From NCBI GenBank assembly GCA_017437005.1, contig JAFSBZ010000035.1, positions 20,017-84,016 of the forward strand: DNA of 64,000 nucleotides. The letters are read 5' to 3'. Origin of the DNA: Clostridia bacterium (lineage in GTDB: Bacteria; Bacillota; Clostridia; Oscillospirales; Acutalibacteraceae). Shown piece after piece: positions 44,640 to 54,262 of this stretch; the stretch's first letter is position 1, and each line of letters begins with the position of its first letter. The notes beneath the pieces are model-generated. The model saw only the letters and a program-made list of their open reading frames with translations, was not told the DNA's origin and did not search any database. The translations under genes were made by a program, and so were the position numbers.

Positions 44640-45728
44640 ATGACAGAACTTGAAAAGGCAAGACAAACGATAAATGATGTTGACAAACAAATGGCAGAAC
44701 TGTTTGAAAAAAGAATGGATGCCGCCCGTATTGTTGCCGAATATAAAAAAGAAAACGGACTTAAAATAGACGATTTTGCCCGCGAGGAACAAATTATTGC
44801 AAAAAACACCTCGCTTATAAAAGACGAGGATTATAAGTCTTATTACGTTAATTTTCTTAAAGAAGCTATTACACTTTCAAAGCTTTTACAGCACCGCTTG
44901 CTCGAGGGTATGCGTGTTGCATATAGTGGTGTCGAAGGCGCTTTTGCCAATATTGTCGCCGAGCGTATTTTTCCCGATGCGAACTGTGTGGGTTACAGTG
45001 ATTTTAAAGCGGCATACAATGCCGTAGTAAACGGTGAATGTGACTGTGCTGTTTTGCCTATTGAAAACAGCTTTAACGGTGACGTTGGTATGGTAATGGA
45101 TTTAAGCTTTTTTGGTTCGCTTTTTGTAAACGGATTATATGAGGCCGAAATTGTTCAAAATCTTCTTGCCGTAAAGGGTGCAAAAAAAGAAAATATAAAA
45201 ACGGTAATAAGTCATTCGCAGGCGCTCGGTCAATGCGCAACTTATATTGAAAAGAATGGCTTTAAAACACAAGAAGCTGTAAACACCGCCGTGGCGGCAA
45301 AAATGGTAGCCGACAGCAACGACAAAACTATTGCGGCCATTGGTAGCGCAGAGGCGGCTCAAAAATTTGGCCTTCAAATAATAGAGTCGCACATAAACGA
45401 AAGCAATCAAAATTCAACCCGTTTTGCTGTTTTTTCTCGTAGCGAAAAGGCGCATCTTTCTACCGATAATCACTTTATAATGCTCTTTACCGTAAACAAT
45501 GCAGCTGGCTCACTTGGTAAAGCCATTTCGGTAATAGGAGAGTATGGCTTTAACCTTAAGGCGCTTAAAAGCCGTCCTACAAAAGAGCTTGTGTGGGACT
45601 ATTATTTCTACGCCGAGGGCGAGGGAAATATTGGCAGCGAGCAGGGTAAAAAGATGCTTGCCGAACTGTCTAAATGCTGTTCAAATCTTAAAATTTTAGG
45701 TAGTTTTGAAAAAGAAGTAAAGGTGTAA
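44640..45728 (+). CDS. pheA: Bifunctional chorismate mutase / prephenate dehydratase
   Basis: A 362-residue fusion. Residues 1-85 are an AroQ-type chorismate mutase (ARQTINDVDKQMAELFEKRM, ARIVAEYKKENGL). Residues 95-270 are prephenate dehydratase (VAYSGVEGAFANIVAERIF, CAVLPIENSFNGDVG, VISHSQALGQCATYI, QNSTRFAVFS). Residues 280-350 are an ACT regulatory domain (IMLFTVNNAAGSLGKAISVI, LKALKSRPTK) expected to bind phenylalanine. It makes phenylpyruvate from chorismate. It starts two bases after the aminotransferase stop. Confidence 0.95.
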   Translation: MTELEKARQTINDVDKQMAELFEKRMDAARIVAEYKKENGLKIDDFAREEQIIAKNTSLIKDEDYKSYYVNFLKEAITLSKLLQHRLLEGMRVAYSGVEGAFANIVAERIFPDANCVGYSDFKAAYNAVVNGECDCAVLPIENSFNGDVGMVMDLSFFGSLFVNGLYEAEIVQNLLAVKGAKKENIKTVISHSQALGQCATYIEKNGFKTQEAVNTAVAAKMVADSNDKTIAAIGSAEAAQKFGLQIIESHINESNQNSTRFAVFSRSEKAHLSTDNHFIMLFTVNNAAGSLGKAISVIGEYGFNLKALKSRPTKELVWDYYFYAEGEGNIGSEQGKKMLAELSKCCSNLKILGSFEKEVKV

Positions 45729-45732
45729 ATTT

Positions 45733-46734
45733 ATGATAATACCCGTAAAATGCGAAAACGGCGGTTACAATATTTATCTTGAGCGTGGTGCAATATTACG
45801 AGCAAAGGAATATTTTAATCTTGATCGCAACGTGCTTATTGTTACTGATAGCGGTGTACCAAGTGAATATTCGCAAATTGTGGCAACACAGGCAAAATCA
45901 TCAAAGATAGTTACATTTCCGCAAGGCGAGGCATCTAAAAACTTTGATACCTATAAAAGTATACTTGAAGCGCTGGTACAGGGTGACTTTACACGTACCG
46001 ACTGTGTTGTAGCAGTAGGCGGCGGCGTAGCAGGTGATATGGCAGGCTTTGCGGCGGCTACGTTTATGCGTGGTATAGATTTTTATAATATACCAACCAC
46101 CGTTCTTTCACAGGTTGATTCGTCGGTTGGCGGTAAAACTGCGATTGATTTTGGTGGACTAAAAAATATAGTTGGCGCATTTCATCAGCCAAAGGGTGTA
46201 ATAATTGACCCCGATACTTTAAAGACATTACCACAAAGACAAATTTCTAACGGTCTTGCCGAAGCGGTTAAAATGGCGCTTACACACGACGCACAGCTCT
46301 TTGCTATGTTTGAAAGTGATAATTTTGACATTAATACAGTGATCGAGCGTTCTATAAAGATAAAGCAATCGGTTGTAGAGGCTGACGAAAAGGAATCAGG
46401 ACTACGCAAAGTATTAAATTTTGGCCATACGGTAGGACACGCAATTGAGAGCAATACACCTACTCTTTACCATGGCGAGTGTGTAGCGCTTGGTATGCTT
46501 CCTATGTGTAGCGAAAAGGTGAGGGCAAGACTTGTTCCTGTACTAAACAAATTAAATTTACCAACAGCGGTTGATTGTGATACCGATAAAATCATAGACA
46601 CTATGAGCCACGACAAAAAAATGGCGGGGGATATGATTTCGGTAATTCGTGTTGAAAGCGTTGGCACTTTTGATATAACAAAAGTAAAATTTTCGGACTT
46701 CTCAGGTGAGATAAAGGCGGTGTACAATAAATGA
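45733..46734 (+). CDS. aroB: 3-Dehydroquinate synthase
   Basis: A 333-residue NAD- and metal-dependent cyclase, second step of the shikimate pathway. Motifs: FPQGEASKNFDTY, VAVGGGVAGDMAGFAAATFM, IPTTVLSQVDSSVGGKTAID, EAVKMALTHD and the metal ligands in NFGHTVGHAIE and the H of TLYHGECVALGM. It is slightly short for the family (usually 345-370). The last four bases overlap aroC. Confidence 0.95.
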   Translation: MIIPVKCENGGYNIYLERGAILRAKEYFNLDRNVLIVTDSGVPSEYSQIVATQAKSSKIVTFPQGEASKNFDTYKSILEALVQGDFTRTDCVVAVGGGVAGDMAGFAAATFMRGIDFYNIPTTVLSQVDSSVGGKTAIDFGGLKNIVGAFHQPKGVIIDPDTLKTLPQRQISNGLAEAVKMALTHDAQLFAMFESDNFDINTVIERSIKIKQSVVEADEKESGLRKVLNFGHTVGHAIESNTPTLYHGECVALGMLPMCSEKVRARLVPVLNKLNLPTAVDCDTDKIIDTMSHDKKMAGDMISVIRVESVGTFDITKVKFSDFSGEIKAVYNK

Positions 46735-47747
46735 AAAACACCATAGGTAACAGCCTTACGGTAACTCTTTTTGGCGAAAGTCACGGCAAGGCAATAGGTG
46801 CAGTGCTTGACGGAATGCCAAGCGGCATTGAAGTTGATGAAGAATATATTGCATCACAGCTTACCCGTCGCAGACCAAAGGACGCGCTTTCGACTCCGCG
46901 TCAAGAAAAGGATGAGTATAGTATTTTAAGCGGTGTTTTTGAAGGCCGTACCACAGGTACACCTATTTGCATTACAATACCAAATGCCGATACACATTCT
47001 AAAGATTATGGCGAAATGCAGTACAAAATGCGTCCCTCCCACGCCGACTATACTGCAAATTGTCGTTATAACGGTTTTCAGGACTATCGTGGAGGTGGAC
47101 ACTTTAGCGGCCGAATAACTGCGGCTCTTGTAGCGGCAGGCGCGTTTGTTATACCTGCGCTTAATAAAAAAGGAATTTGCGTTAGCACCAAAATTAAAAG
47201 CATTGCCGGCGAAACCGCAGAGGAAAAAAGAAACGCAAAAATTCTTGCGGCAAAGGCAGAGGGCGATAGTGTAGGCGGTGTGCTTGAAACGGCGGTAACA
47301 GGTATTCCCGCAGGTGTTGGTGAGCCTTGGTTTGATACGGTAGAGGGTATGCTCTCGCACGCCGTTTTTTCTATTCCGGCAGTAAAGGGTATAGAATTCG
47401 GTTTAGGATTTGGATTTGCTGATAAAATGGGTAGTGAAGTTAATGACCAAATGTATGTAGATGGCGACAATGTAAAATGCTACACTAACAATAACGGTGG
47501 TATAATAGGTGGCATTACAAACGGTATGCCTATTACTTTTAATACAGTTATCAAGCCCACACCAACAATAAGCAAAGAACAAAATACTGTGGATATAATT
47601 AAAATGGAAAACACGACAATATCGGCGCGTGGTAGACACGATCCGTGCATTGTTCATCGCGCGGCCGTTGTGGTTGAAAGTGTTACAGCGCTTGTAATCG
47701 CTGATATGCTTGTATCAAAGTACGGAACGGACTGGTTGGCAAAATAA
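46731..47747 (+). CDS. aroC: Chorismate synthase
   Basis: A 338-residue FMN-dependent enzyme for the last step to chorismate. It has LTVTLFGESHGKAIGAVLDG, MPSGIEVD, RPSHADYTAN (SHAD motif), FQDYRGGGHFSGRITA, GDSVGGVLE and RHDPCIVHRAAVVVESVTAL. It is about 20-40 residues shorter than typical but all signatures are present. It overlaps aroB by four bases (ATGA) and aroE by one (TAATG). Confidence 0.95.
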   Translation: MKNTIGNSLTVTLFGESHGKAIGAVLDGMPSGIEVDEEYIASQLTRRRPKDALSTPRQEKDEYSILSGVFEGRTTGTPICITIPNADTHSKDYGEMQYKMRPSHADYTANCRYNGFQDYRGGGHFSGRITAALVAAGAFVIPALNKKGICVSTKIKSIAGETAEEKRNAKILAAKAEGDSVGGVLETAVTGIPAGVGEPWFDTVEGMLSHAVFSIPAVKGIEFGLGFGFADKMGSEVNDQMYVDGDNVKCYTNNNGGIIGGITNGMPITFNTVIKPTPTISKEQNTVDIIKMENTTISARGRHDPCIVHRAAVVVESVTALVIADMLVSKYGTDWLAK

Positions 47748-48985
47748 TGGAATACGGATGCATTGGTGAAAAGCTGACACACAGCTTTTCTAAAGAAATT
47801 CACGCTCTGCTTTTTGATTACGATTATAAAATCAAGGAAATTTCCAAAGATAAGCTTTGTGAGTTTATGACCGAAAAAGATTTTAAGGCTATAAACGTAA
47901 CAATACCTTATAAGCAGGATGTAATACCGTATCTTGATTGGATTAGCGATACCGCAAAGGCTATAGGTGCTGTAAATACGATAGTTAACCGTAATGGTAA
48001 GCTTTATGGCTACAATACTGATTTTTCGGGTATGACTGCGCTTATTAAAAGACAAGGTATTGAGATCAAAAACAAAATAGTTTTAGTTTTAGGCAGCGGC
48101 GGAACATCTAAAACAGCAGTTGCGGTGGCAAACATTCTTGGCGCACGTCGGGTTATTAGGGTGTCGCGCACTGCAAAAGAAGATTGCATTACATACGAAG
48201 AAGCATATAATAATTTTGCTGATGCCGAGGTTATAATTAACACTACCCCCTGCGGAATGTACCCCAATATTATAGGTGAGCCGATAAACCTTGACGGTTT
48301 TCCTAAAATAGAGGCAGTAGTAGACGCTATTTATAATCCGCTTAGTTCGAACCTTGTAATAAAGGCAAAAGACAAAGGTATAAATGCTACGGGCGGTCTT
48401 TATATGCTTGTGGCTCAAGCGGCTGTAGCGGCGGAACTGTTTATAGACACTACTGTTAGTGAAGAAAAGATTTACGATGTATATAAAAAAATAGTTGCTA
48501 CTAAGCGAAATATTGTGCTTGCGGGTATGCCGTCGTGCGGTAAAAGTACTATTGGTAAACGGTTGGCAAAAGAACTTAATATGCAGTTTATTGATACCGA
48601 CGAGAAAATTGTAAAATTAGCGGGCAAGCCGATTTCTCAAATCTTTGAAGATTTGGGTGAAGACGGTTTTCGTGATATTGAGTCGCAGGCCATTGTTACA
48701 GTTGCGGCAAAGCAAAACTGTATTATCGCAACAGGTGGCGGCGCTGTTTTGCGCGAGCAAAATGTTACCTTGCTAAAAGGTAACGGTACAATATACTTTA
48801 TTGATAGACCGCTTGAATTGCTTATAACCACCAATGATCGACCGCTTTCGAGTAATCGTGACGACCTTATAAAACGTTATAACGAGCGATATGATATTTA
48901 CTGCAACACAGCAGATAGAAAGATAAAAAATGACGGTGAAATTAAATCCGTTATTGATGCAATAAAGGAAGATTTTTTAAAATGA
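47747..48985 (+). CDS. aroE-aroK: Shikimate dehydrogenase-shikimate kinase fusion
   Basis: A 412-residue bifunctional protein. Residues 1-245 are shikimate dehydrogenase: GEKLTHSFSKEIH (shikimate-binding SxS), INVTIPYKQD (catalytic Lys), GAVNTIVNRNGKLYGYNTDF and VLVLGSGGTSKTA (NADP site). Residues 250-412 are shikimate kinase: VLAGMPSCGKSTIGKRLA (P-loop), FIDTDEKIV, FRDIESQAI, ATGGGAVLR and the DRPL lid. Two pathway steps are thereby joined in one chain. Fusions of this order are known in a limited set of bacteria. It overlaps aroQ by four bases. Confidence 0.94.
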   Translation: MEYGCIGEKLTHSFSKEIHALLFDYDYKIKEISKDKLCEFMTEKDFKAINVTIPYKQDVIPYLDWISDTAKAIGAVNTIVNRNGKLYGYNTDFSGMTALIKRQGIEIKNKIVLVLGSGGTSKTAVAVANILGARRVIRVSRTAKEDCITYEEAYNNFADAEVIINTTPCGMYPNIIGEPINLDGFPKIEAVVDAIYNPLSSNLVIKAKDKGINATGGLYMLVAQAAVAAELFIDTTVSEEKIYDVYKKIVATKRNIVLAGMPSCGKSTIGKRLAKELNMQFIDTDEKIVKLAGKPISQIFEDLGEDGFRDIESQAIVTVAAKQNCIIATGGGAVLREQNVTLLKGNGTIYFIDRPLELLITTNDRPLSSNRDDLIKRYNERYDIYCNTADRKIKNDGEIKSVIDAIKEDFLK

Positions 48986-49413
48986 AGATACTTGTAATTA
49001 ATGGCCCAAACCTTAATATGCTCGGTATTCGTGAGCCTGATATTTATGGCAAAAACACATATGCTGATTTGTGTGAGCTTATTAGGGATTATGCCGCTAA
49101 AAAGGGCATTGAGGTAAAACTTTTTCAGTCAAATCACGAGGGTGCTTTAGTTGATGAAATTCAGGCGGCTTACGGCAATTTTGACGGCATTGTTATAAAT
49201 CCTGCGGCGTATACCCATACAAGCGTAGCAATTTTAGATGCCGTAAAATCAGTAGGGTTACCAACTGTTGAGGTGCATATTTCGGCGGTAGAAACGCGCG
49301 AGGATTTTCGTCAGGTAAGTTATATTCGACAAGCTTGTATCAAAACAATTACAGGTCTTGGCTTTGATGGGTATTTAGGGGCAATTGATGCACTTATTGA
49401 AAACGGAAAATAA
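48982..49413 (+). CDS. aroQ: Type II 3-dehydroquinate dehydratase
   Basis: A 143-residue dodecamer-forming dehydratase, third pathway step. Motifs: LVINGPNLNMLGIREPDIYG (with the catalytic Tyr), FQSNHEGALVDEI, VINPAAYTHTSVAI and VEVHISAVETREDFRQVSYI (catalytic His). Its place between aroE-aroK and aroA completes the pathway. Confidence 0.95.
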   Translation: MKILVINGPNLNMLGIREPDIYGKNTYADLCELIRDYAAKKGIEVKLFQSNHEGALVDEIQAAYGNFDGIVINPAAYTHTSVAILDAVKSVGLPTVEVHISAVETREDFRQVSYIRQACIKTITGLGFDGYLGAIDALIENGK

Positions 49414-49415
49414 TT

Positions 49416-50621
49416 ATGACAGTAACCATTAAAAAATCTAAGGCAAAAGGCACTATAGCGGCACCGCCGTCAAAATCTATGGCACACCGCGCACTTATTT
49501 GCGGCGCGTTATCGGGTGGCAGTAAAATCACAAATATAGAGTATTCTAACGATATTCTTGCAACACTTGATTGCCTTACCGCTTTGGGCGCAAAAATAGA
49601 AAGTAAAGATAGTATAATAGAATGCGGTGGACTTAATCCCTTTAATTCAAAAAAAGTAACGCTTGACTGTCGCGAAAGCGGCAGTACACTACGCTTTATG
49701 ATACCGTTATGTATGCTATCGGGTAGCGATATTACCTTTGTTGGTAGCGAAAGGCTTTTTGCTCGTAATCTTACAATTTATGAAGAAATTGCCAAGAAAA
49801 ACAATATTACTTTTGAAAAAAGCGATAACCGTCTTACCATTTGCGGAACGCTTAAAAGCGGCAATTATAAAATAGCAGGTAATATATCAAGCCAGTTTAT
49901 ATCGGGAATGCTTTTTGCTTTGCCACTTTTAGATGGCGACAGCACATTAGAAATCACAGGCAAATATGAAAGTGAGCCTTACGTTGATTTAACTATAAAA
50001 TCATTAAGCGATTTTGGTATTGAAATAAAAAAATACGACCGCGTGTATAAAATAAAAGGTAACCAAAAATACGCGTCACAAAATATGACCATTGAGGGCG
50101 ATTATTCTAACGCGGCATTTTTGGACGGATTTAATCTTCTGGGCGGCGATGTTAAGGTTACGGGTCTTAATGAAAACTCTTTGCAAGGTGACAAGATTTA
50201 TAAACGGATGTATGAGGACCTTAAAAACGGCGAAAAGCAGTTTGATATGTCAAATTGCCCCGATCTCGCTCCAGTTATGTTTGCGTTATCCGCAGTTTAC
50301 GGCGGCGCACACTTTACCGGTACCAAACGTCTAAAAATTAAGGAAAGTGACCGCGCGGCTGCAATGCAAACCGAGCTTGCAAAGTTTGGTATAAATGTAG
50401 ACATTAGCGAAAATGATGTTACAATACATAATTGCAAACTAAAAGCTCCTATCGAAACACTTTGCGGGCATAACGACCATCGCATTGTAATGGCGCTCAG
50501 TTTGCTTTGCACACTTACTGGCGGTAGTATAGGTGATGCGCAGTCGGTAGCCAAAAGTTATCCTGATTATTTTGAAAAAATTAAATCTCTTGGAATAGTG
50601 ATAGAAAATGAAATTAGATGA
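49416..50621 (+). CDS. aroA: 3-Phosphoshikimate 1-carboxyvinyltransferase (EPSP synthase)
   Basis: A 401-residue enzyme with the mirrored two-domain pattern. It has APPSKSMAHRALICGALSGG, DCRESGSTLRFMIPLCML, NISSQFISGMLFALPLL, DLAPVMFALSAVYGGA, RLKIKESDRAAAM and HNDHRIVMALSLL. It adds enolpyruvate to shikimate-3-phosphate. It is a little shorter than the usual 425-430 residues. tyrA starts 14 bases before its end. Confidence 0.95.
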   Translation: MTVTIKKSKAKGTIAAPPSKSMAHRALICGALSGGSKITNIEYSNDILATLDCLTALGAKIESKDSIIECGGLNPFNSKKVTLDCRESGSTLRFMIPLCMLSGSDITFVGSERLFARNLTIYEEIAKKNNITFEKSDNRLTICGTLKSGNYKIAGNISSQFISGMLFALPLLDGDSTLEITGKYESEPYVDLTIKSLSDFGIEIKKYDRVYKIKGNQKYASQNMTIEGDYSNAAFLDGFNLLGGDVKVTGLNENSLQGDKIYKRMYEDLKNGEKQFDMSNCPDLAPVMFALSAVYGGAHFTGTKRLKIKESDRAAAMQTELAKFGINVDISENDVTIHNCKLKAPIETLCGHNDHRIVMALSLLCTLTGGSIGDAQSVAKSYPDYFEKIKSLGIVIENEIR

Positions 50622-51477
50622 TATTAAAAACGTACTTATTGTAGGTCTTGGTCTTTTGGGCGGTAGCTACGCAAAAGCACTGACGAGAAACGGCTTTGAC
50701 GTAAAGGTAATAACCCTTAATCAAGATGATATTGATTACGCTGTGAGTGAGGGCTTTATATCGGGCGGTACAACGCAGGTTGATGCTGATTTAATTGCAA
50801 ATTCACAGCTTATAATCTTTGCACTTTATCCGCATACATTTATAGAGTGGATAGAGCAATACGGCAACCTTATAAAACCCGGTACTGTTATAACCGATGT
50901 TACAGGTGTTAAGGGCTGTATTGTTGAAAAGGTGCAAAATATGTTACCCAGTGGAGTCGAATTTATTTCGGCTCACCCAATGGCAGGTAAAGAGACCTGC
51001 GGTGTGCGTAATGCCGACGACAGCATATTCAAAAAGGCTAATTATATTGTAGTGCCTACCAACCGCAATACACCCGATGGAATAAGACTTTGCTGTGATT
51101 TAGGGCGAGTTCTCGGCTTTAACGATATTTCAAGCCTTACCGTTCGTCAGCACGACGAAATGATAGCCTTCTTGTCACAGCTAACTCACGGAATTGCTAT
51201 ATCGCTTATGTGTGCAAACGGTGACCCAAACCTAGTGCGCTATACGGGCGACTCGTTCCGTGACCTTACAAGAATTGCAAATATCAACGATGAAATGTGG
51301 AGCGAACTGTTTTTGGCTAACCGTGAAGCGCTACTGCAAGAAATGGATGGCTACCGCGATGCATTTAACCGACTTTATGATACTATTAAAAATAATGACC
51401 GTGACGCAATGCGAGATATGATGAGACTCTCCAGCGCCCGCAGAAAGACCTTTAACGAAGGAGAGAAACTAATATGA
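50608..51477 (+). CDS. tyrA: Prephenate dehydrogenase
   Basis: A 289-residue NAD-dependent dehydrogenase leading to tyrosine. It has VLIVGLGLLGGSYAKAL (dinucleotide site), FALYPHTFIEWIEQYG, ITDVTGVKGCIVE, FISAHPMAGKETCG and FLSQLTHGIAISLM. No ACT domain is present, in contrast to PheA, so feedback by tyrosine, if any, is not through that domain. It overlaps aroA by 14 bases and aroF by four (ATGA). Confidence 0.93.
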   Translation: MKLDDIKNVLIVGLGLLGGSYAKALTRNGFDVKVITLNQDDIDYAVSEGFISGGTTQVDADLIANSQLIIFALYPHTFIEWIEQYGNLIKPGTVITDVTGVKGCIVEKVQNMLPSGVEFISAHPMAGKETCGVRNADDSIFKKANYIVVPTNRNTPDGIRLCCDLGRVLGFNDISSLTVRQHDEMIAFLSQLTHGIAISLMCANGDPNLVRYTGDSFRDLTRIANINDEMWSELFLANREALLQEMDGYRDAFNRLYDTIKNNDRDAMRDMMRLSSARRKTFNEGEKLI

Positions 51478-52505
51478 GTATGGATTTTAAACGTAAATTA
51501 CCAATTCCAAAGGAGATTAAGGAGCAATATCCCGTAACCGAAAAATTGGCGGCTATAAAGGCTCAACGCGATGCCGATATCAAGGCCGTATTTACTGGTG
51601 AATCAGATAAGTTTTTACTTATTATCGGACCTTGCTCGGCTGACAACGAAGAGGCTGTTCTTGACTATATGGGCAGACTTAAAAGGGTTGCAGACGAGGT
51701 TAAAGATAAAATCATTGTTATTCCTCGCGTTTATACCAATAAACCACGTACTACCGGTGAAGGCTACAAGGGTATGTTGCATCAGCCCAATCCCGATGAA
51801 AAACCTGATATGCTTAAAGGTATTATCGCAATTCGTGATTTGCATATGAGAGCGCTTGCTGATTATGGCTTTACCTGTGCTGACGAAATGCTTTACCCCG
51901 AAAATTACCGCTATTTGTCCGACATTTTAGGATATGTTGCTATCGGTGCGCGCTCGGTAGAAAATCAACAGCATCGTCTTGTAGCAAGCGGTATTTCAAT
52001 CCCTGTTGGTATGAAAAATCCAACAAGCGGTGACCTTACTGTTATGATGAATTCTATCAAAGCAGCTCAAACATCACATACGTATTTATATCGTGGCTGG
52101 GAGGTTACAAGCTCGGGTAATGATACCGCTCACGCTATACTGCGTGGTTATATGGATTTTGGCGGTAGAAACATATCTAACTACCACTATGAAGACATTG
52201 CTCATCTTTGCGAGCTTTACGAGGAATACGGACTTAAAAATCCTGCGGTTATTATCGATGCTAACCACGCAAACTCATCTAAGAAGTATTTAGAGCAAAT
52301 CCGTATTTCAAAGGACGTTATCTATAGCCGTAACCACAACGACAACATTAAGCATCTTGTAAAAGGTCTTATGATCGAAAGCTATATTGAGGACGGCGCG
52401 CAAAAGATTGGCGAGCACGTTTACGGTAAGTCTATTACCGACCCTTGTCTTGGTTGGGAAAAGACCGAAAATCTTATCTATAAAATTGCCGATACATTGG
52501 AGTGA
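51474..52505 (+). CDS. aroF: 3-Deoxy-7-phosphoheptulonate (DAHP) synthase, class I AroF/G/H type
   Basis: A 343-residue enzyme that starts the shikimate pathway from phosphoenolpyruvate and erythrose-4-phosphate. Motifs: LLIIGPCSADNEEAVLDYMG, RVYTNKPRTTGEGYKGML, CADEMLYPENYRYLSDILGY, GARSVENQQHRLVASG, VGMKNPTSGD and VIIDANHANSSKKY. The class I (E. coli-like) form, not the AroA(Q) form of Bacillus, is encoded. GGAGAG precedes the ATG. Being last in an operon under Tyr/Phe attenuation, its supply of the pathway is tied to those amino acids. Confidence 0.95.
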   Translation: MSMDFKRKLPIPKEIKEQYPVTEKLAAIKAQRDADIKAVFTGESDKFLLIIGPCSADNEEAVLDYMGRLKRVADEVKDKIIVIPRVYTNKPRTTGEGYKGMLHQPNPDEKPDMLKGIIAIRDLHMRALADYGFTCADEMLYPENYRYLSDILGYVAIGARSVENQQHRLVASGISIPVGMKNPTSGDLTVMMNSIKAAQTSHTYLYRGWEVTSSGNDTAHAILRGYMDFGGRNISNYHYEDIAHLCELYEEYGLKNPAVIIDANHANSSKKYLEQIRISKDVIYSRNHNDNIKHLVKGLMIESYIEDGAQKIGEHVYGKSITDPCLGWEKTENLIYKIADTLE

Positions 52506-52509
52506 TAAA

Positions 52510-52764
52510 ATGTTTGTTTTAGCCTTGCTTTTTGGAGTAGGACAGGTGCTTCTTACATGGCAGCTTGTGATTGCTACCGAGAAAAGATTTGGTAAAAGGA
52601 TATTTTTGTTTTCTGCCATTAAGTTTTTGCTTTATGGTGTAGGCATAGGGCTGTTAATATTTAAACATATCTGGGATTTCAATGCTGTTATGTGCGGATT
52701 TGTTGTAGGTGTGCCAATTACAGCGATAGGGTTGTTTGTATATAAAACTTTTTTTAAAAAATAA
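52510..52764 (+). CDS. Small membrane protein, unknown function
   Basis: An 84-residue protein with three predicted membrane segments (about 3-20, 32-51 and 58-78) and short basic loops. I do not recognise the family. The ATG at 52510 follows the aroF stop by four bases, so it may be the last gene of the aromatic operon. A longer frame opening inside aroF at 52387 is rejected as unsupported. Confidence 0.65.
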   Translation: MFVLALLFGVGQVLLTWQLVIATEKRFGKRIFLFSAIKFLLYGVGIGLLIFKHIWDFNAVMCGFVVGVPITAIGLFVYKTFFKK

Positions 52765-52785
52765 AAATACTGTTATGCGAAAAAA

Positions 52786-52823
52786 GTAGGGACTGGCGTA
52801 CTTGACACGGAGACCGGTCCCTA
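52786..52823 (+). terminator. Inverted repeat, probable end of the aromatic operon
   Basis: GTAGGGACTGG and CCGGTCCCTAC flank a 16-base loop and are followed by ATTTTGTTTT. The loop holds TTGACACGG. The T run is imperfect. Confidence 0.6.
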
Positions 52824-52863
52824 CATTTTGTTTTAAAGTCTTTGTAAACTTTTTATTTTTCAA

Positions 52864-52892
52864 TTGACTTTAATATTCTGATATTGTAAAAT
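52864..52892 (+). promoter_or_regulatory. Promoter of the pyrH-polC operon
   Basis: TTGACT (52864-52869), 17 bases, TAAAAT (52887-52892), 37 bases before the pyrH start. Confidence 0.78.
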
Positions 52893-52928
52893 AATAATAA
52901 ATATAATATACAGTTGGGGGAGTTATGT

Positions 52929-53633
52929 ATGAAACCCGTTTATAAGCGAATTTTGTTAAAATTAAGCGGTGAGGTTTTAGCCGGTGAAAAGGGCACGGGC
53001 ATTGATTTTGACAAGGTAGCCGAAGTTTGTGAGGCTGTAAAAGAATGTGTTGACCTTGGTGTTGAGATTGCTATCGTTGTAGGTGGCGGCAATTTTTGGC
53101 GCGGTCGCTCAAGTGGTCAAATGGACCGCACTCGCGCCGACCATATGGGTATGCTTGCTACTACAATTAATTCATTGGCGCTTTGCGATACACTCGAGCA
53201 GCTCGGTGTTACAACCCGTGTGCAGACCGCGATTGAAATGCGTCAGGTTGCAGAACCTTATATTCGCAACAAAGCGGTTCGTCACCTTGAAAAAGGCAGA
53301 GTAGTAATTTTTGGTTGCGGTACGGGTAATCCCTTCTTTTCTACCGATACTGCAGCGGCTTTGCGTGGCGCCGAGGTAGGTGTAGACGTAATCTTTAAGG
53401 CTACAAATGTCGACGGCGTTTACGACTCGGACCCCAAAACCAACCCTAATGCTAAAAAGTTTGACACACTGACTCATCATGATGTTTTGGCTAAAGAGCT
53501 ACACGTTATGGATTCGGCTGCTGCTTCGCTTTGTATGGAAAACAAGATTGACATACTTGTGTTTAATCTTAATAATCCACACAATATTGTTGATGCTGTG
53601 TGCGGCAAAACAATTGGAACACTTGTAAAATAA
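52929..53633 (+). CDS. pyrH: Uridylate kinase
   Basis: A 234-residue hexameric bacterial UMP kinase of the amino-acid-kinase fold. It has [65 protein letters not shown] and [15 protein letters not shown]. The ATG at 52929 is preferred (GGGGGAG seven bases upstream) over a TTG at 52914. It opens the pyrH-frr-uppS-cdsA-dxr-rseP-ispG-polC run. Confidence 0.95.
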   Translation: MKPVYKRILLKLSGEVLAGEKGTGIDFDKVAEVCEAVKECVDLGVEIAIVVGGGNFWRGRSSGQMDRTRADHMGMLATTINSLALCDTLEQLGVTTRVQTAIEMRQVAEPYIRNKAVRHLEKGRVVIFGCGTGNPFFSTDTAAALRGAEVGVDVIFKATNVDGVYDSDPKTNPNAKKFDTLTHHDVLAKELHVMDSAAASLCMENKIDILVFNLNNPHNIVDAVCGKTIGTLVK

Positions 53634-53651
53634 ACATTAAAGGAGAAAATT

Positions 53652-54206
53652 ATGAACGAACTAATTAAAAATACAGAACAAAAAATGGGTAAATCAATTG
53701 ATGCGCTTGACCGCGAGTATAAATCTATACGCGCAGGCCGCGCAAATGCAGCTGTACTTGACCGCGTAAGTGTTGACTACTATGGTGTTCCAACACCTGT
53801 TCAGCAGATGGCGGCAATCTCTGTTCCGGAGCCACGCACTCTTCTTATTACCCCTTGGGATAAAACAACACTTAAAGATATTGAAAAGGCAATTCTTACA
53901 TCAGAAATTGGCATCAATCCTCAAAACGACGGAACCTGCATTCGTCTTAACTTCCCACCTCTTACCGAGGAACGTCGTAAAGACATTGTTAAAGATATTC
54001 GTAAAAAGGGCGAGGATGCCAAGGTTGCTGTTCGTAATCAGCGCCGTGATGCGCTTGACAAATTAAAAGCGCTTAAAAAGAACAATGCTATAACCGAAGA
54101 CGATGAATCAAACGGAGAGAAAAAGATTCAAAATCTTACCGACAAGTTCTGTAAAGAAATTGATGAGCTTGCGAATGTTAAAGAAAAAGAGATAATGGAA
54201 ATCTAA
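53652..54206 (+). CDS. frr: Ribosome recycling factor
   Basis: A 184-residue factor that splits post-termination ribosomes with EF-G. It has EYKSIRAGRANAAVLDRVSV, YYGVPTPVQQMAAISVPEPR, INPQNDGTCIRLNFPPLTEE and RRKDIVKDIRKKGEDAKVAV. It is full length. AAAGGAGAAAATT precedes the ATG. A GAGCGGATT...AATCCGCTC stem (54211-54233) lies between frr and uppS without a T run. Confidence 0.96.
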   Translation: MNELIKNTEQKMGKSIDALDREYKSIRAGRANAAVLDRVSVDYYGVPTPVQQMAAISVPEPRTLLITPWDKTTLKDIEKAILTSEIGINPQNDGTCIRLNFPPLTEERRKDIVKDIRKKGEDAKVAVRNQRRDALDKLKALKKNNAITEDDESNGEKKIQNLTDKFCKEIDELANVKEKEIMEI

Positions 54207-54262
54207 AAGGCGGAGCGGATTTTTTAATCCGCTCTAATTGTCACTAAAAACGAGGTTTTTCT

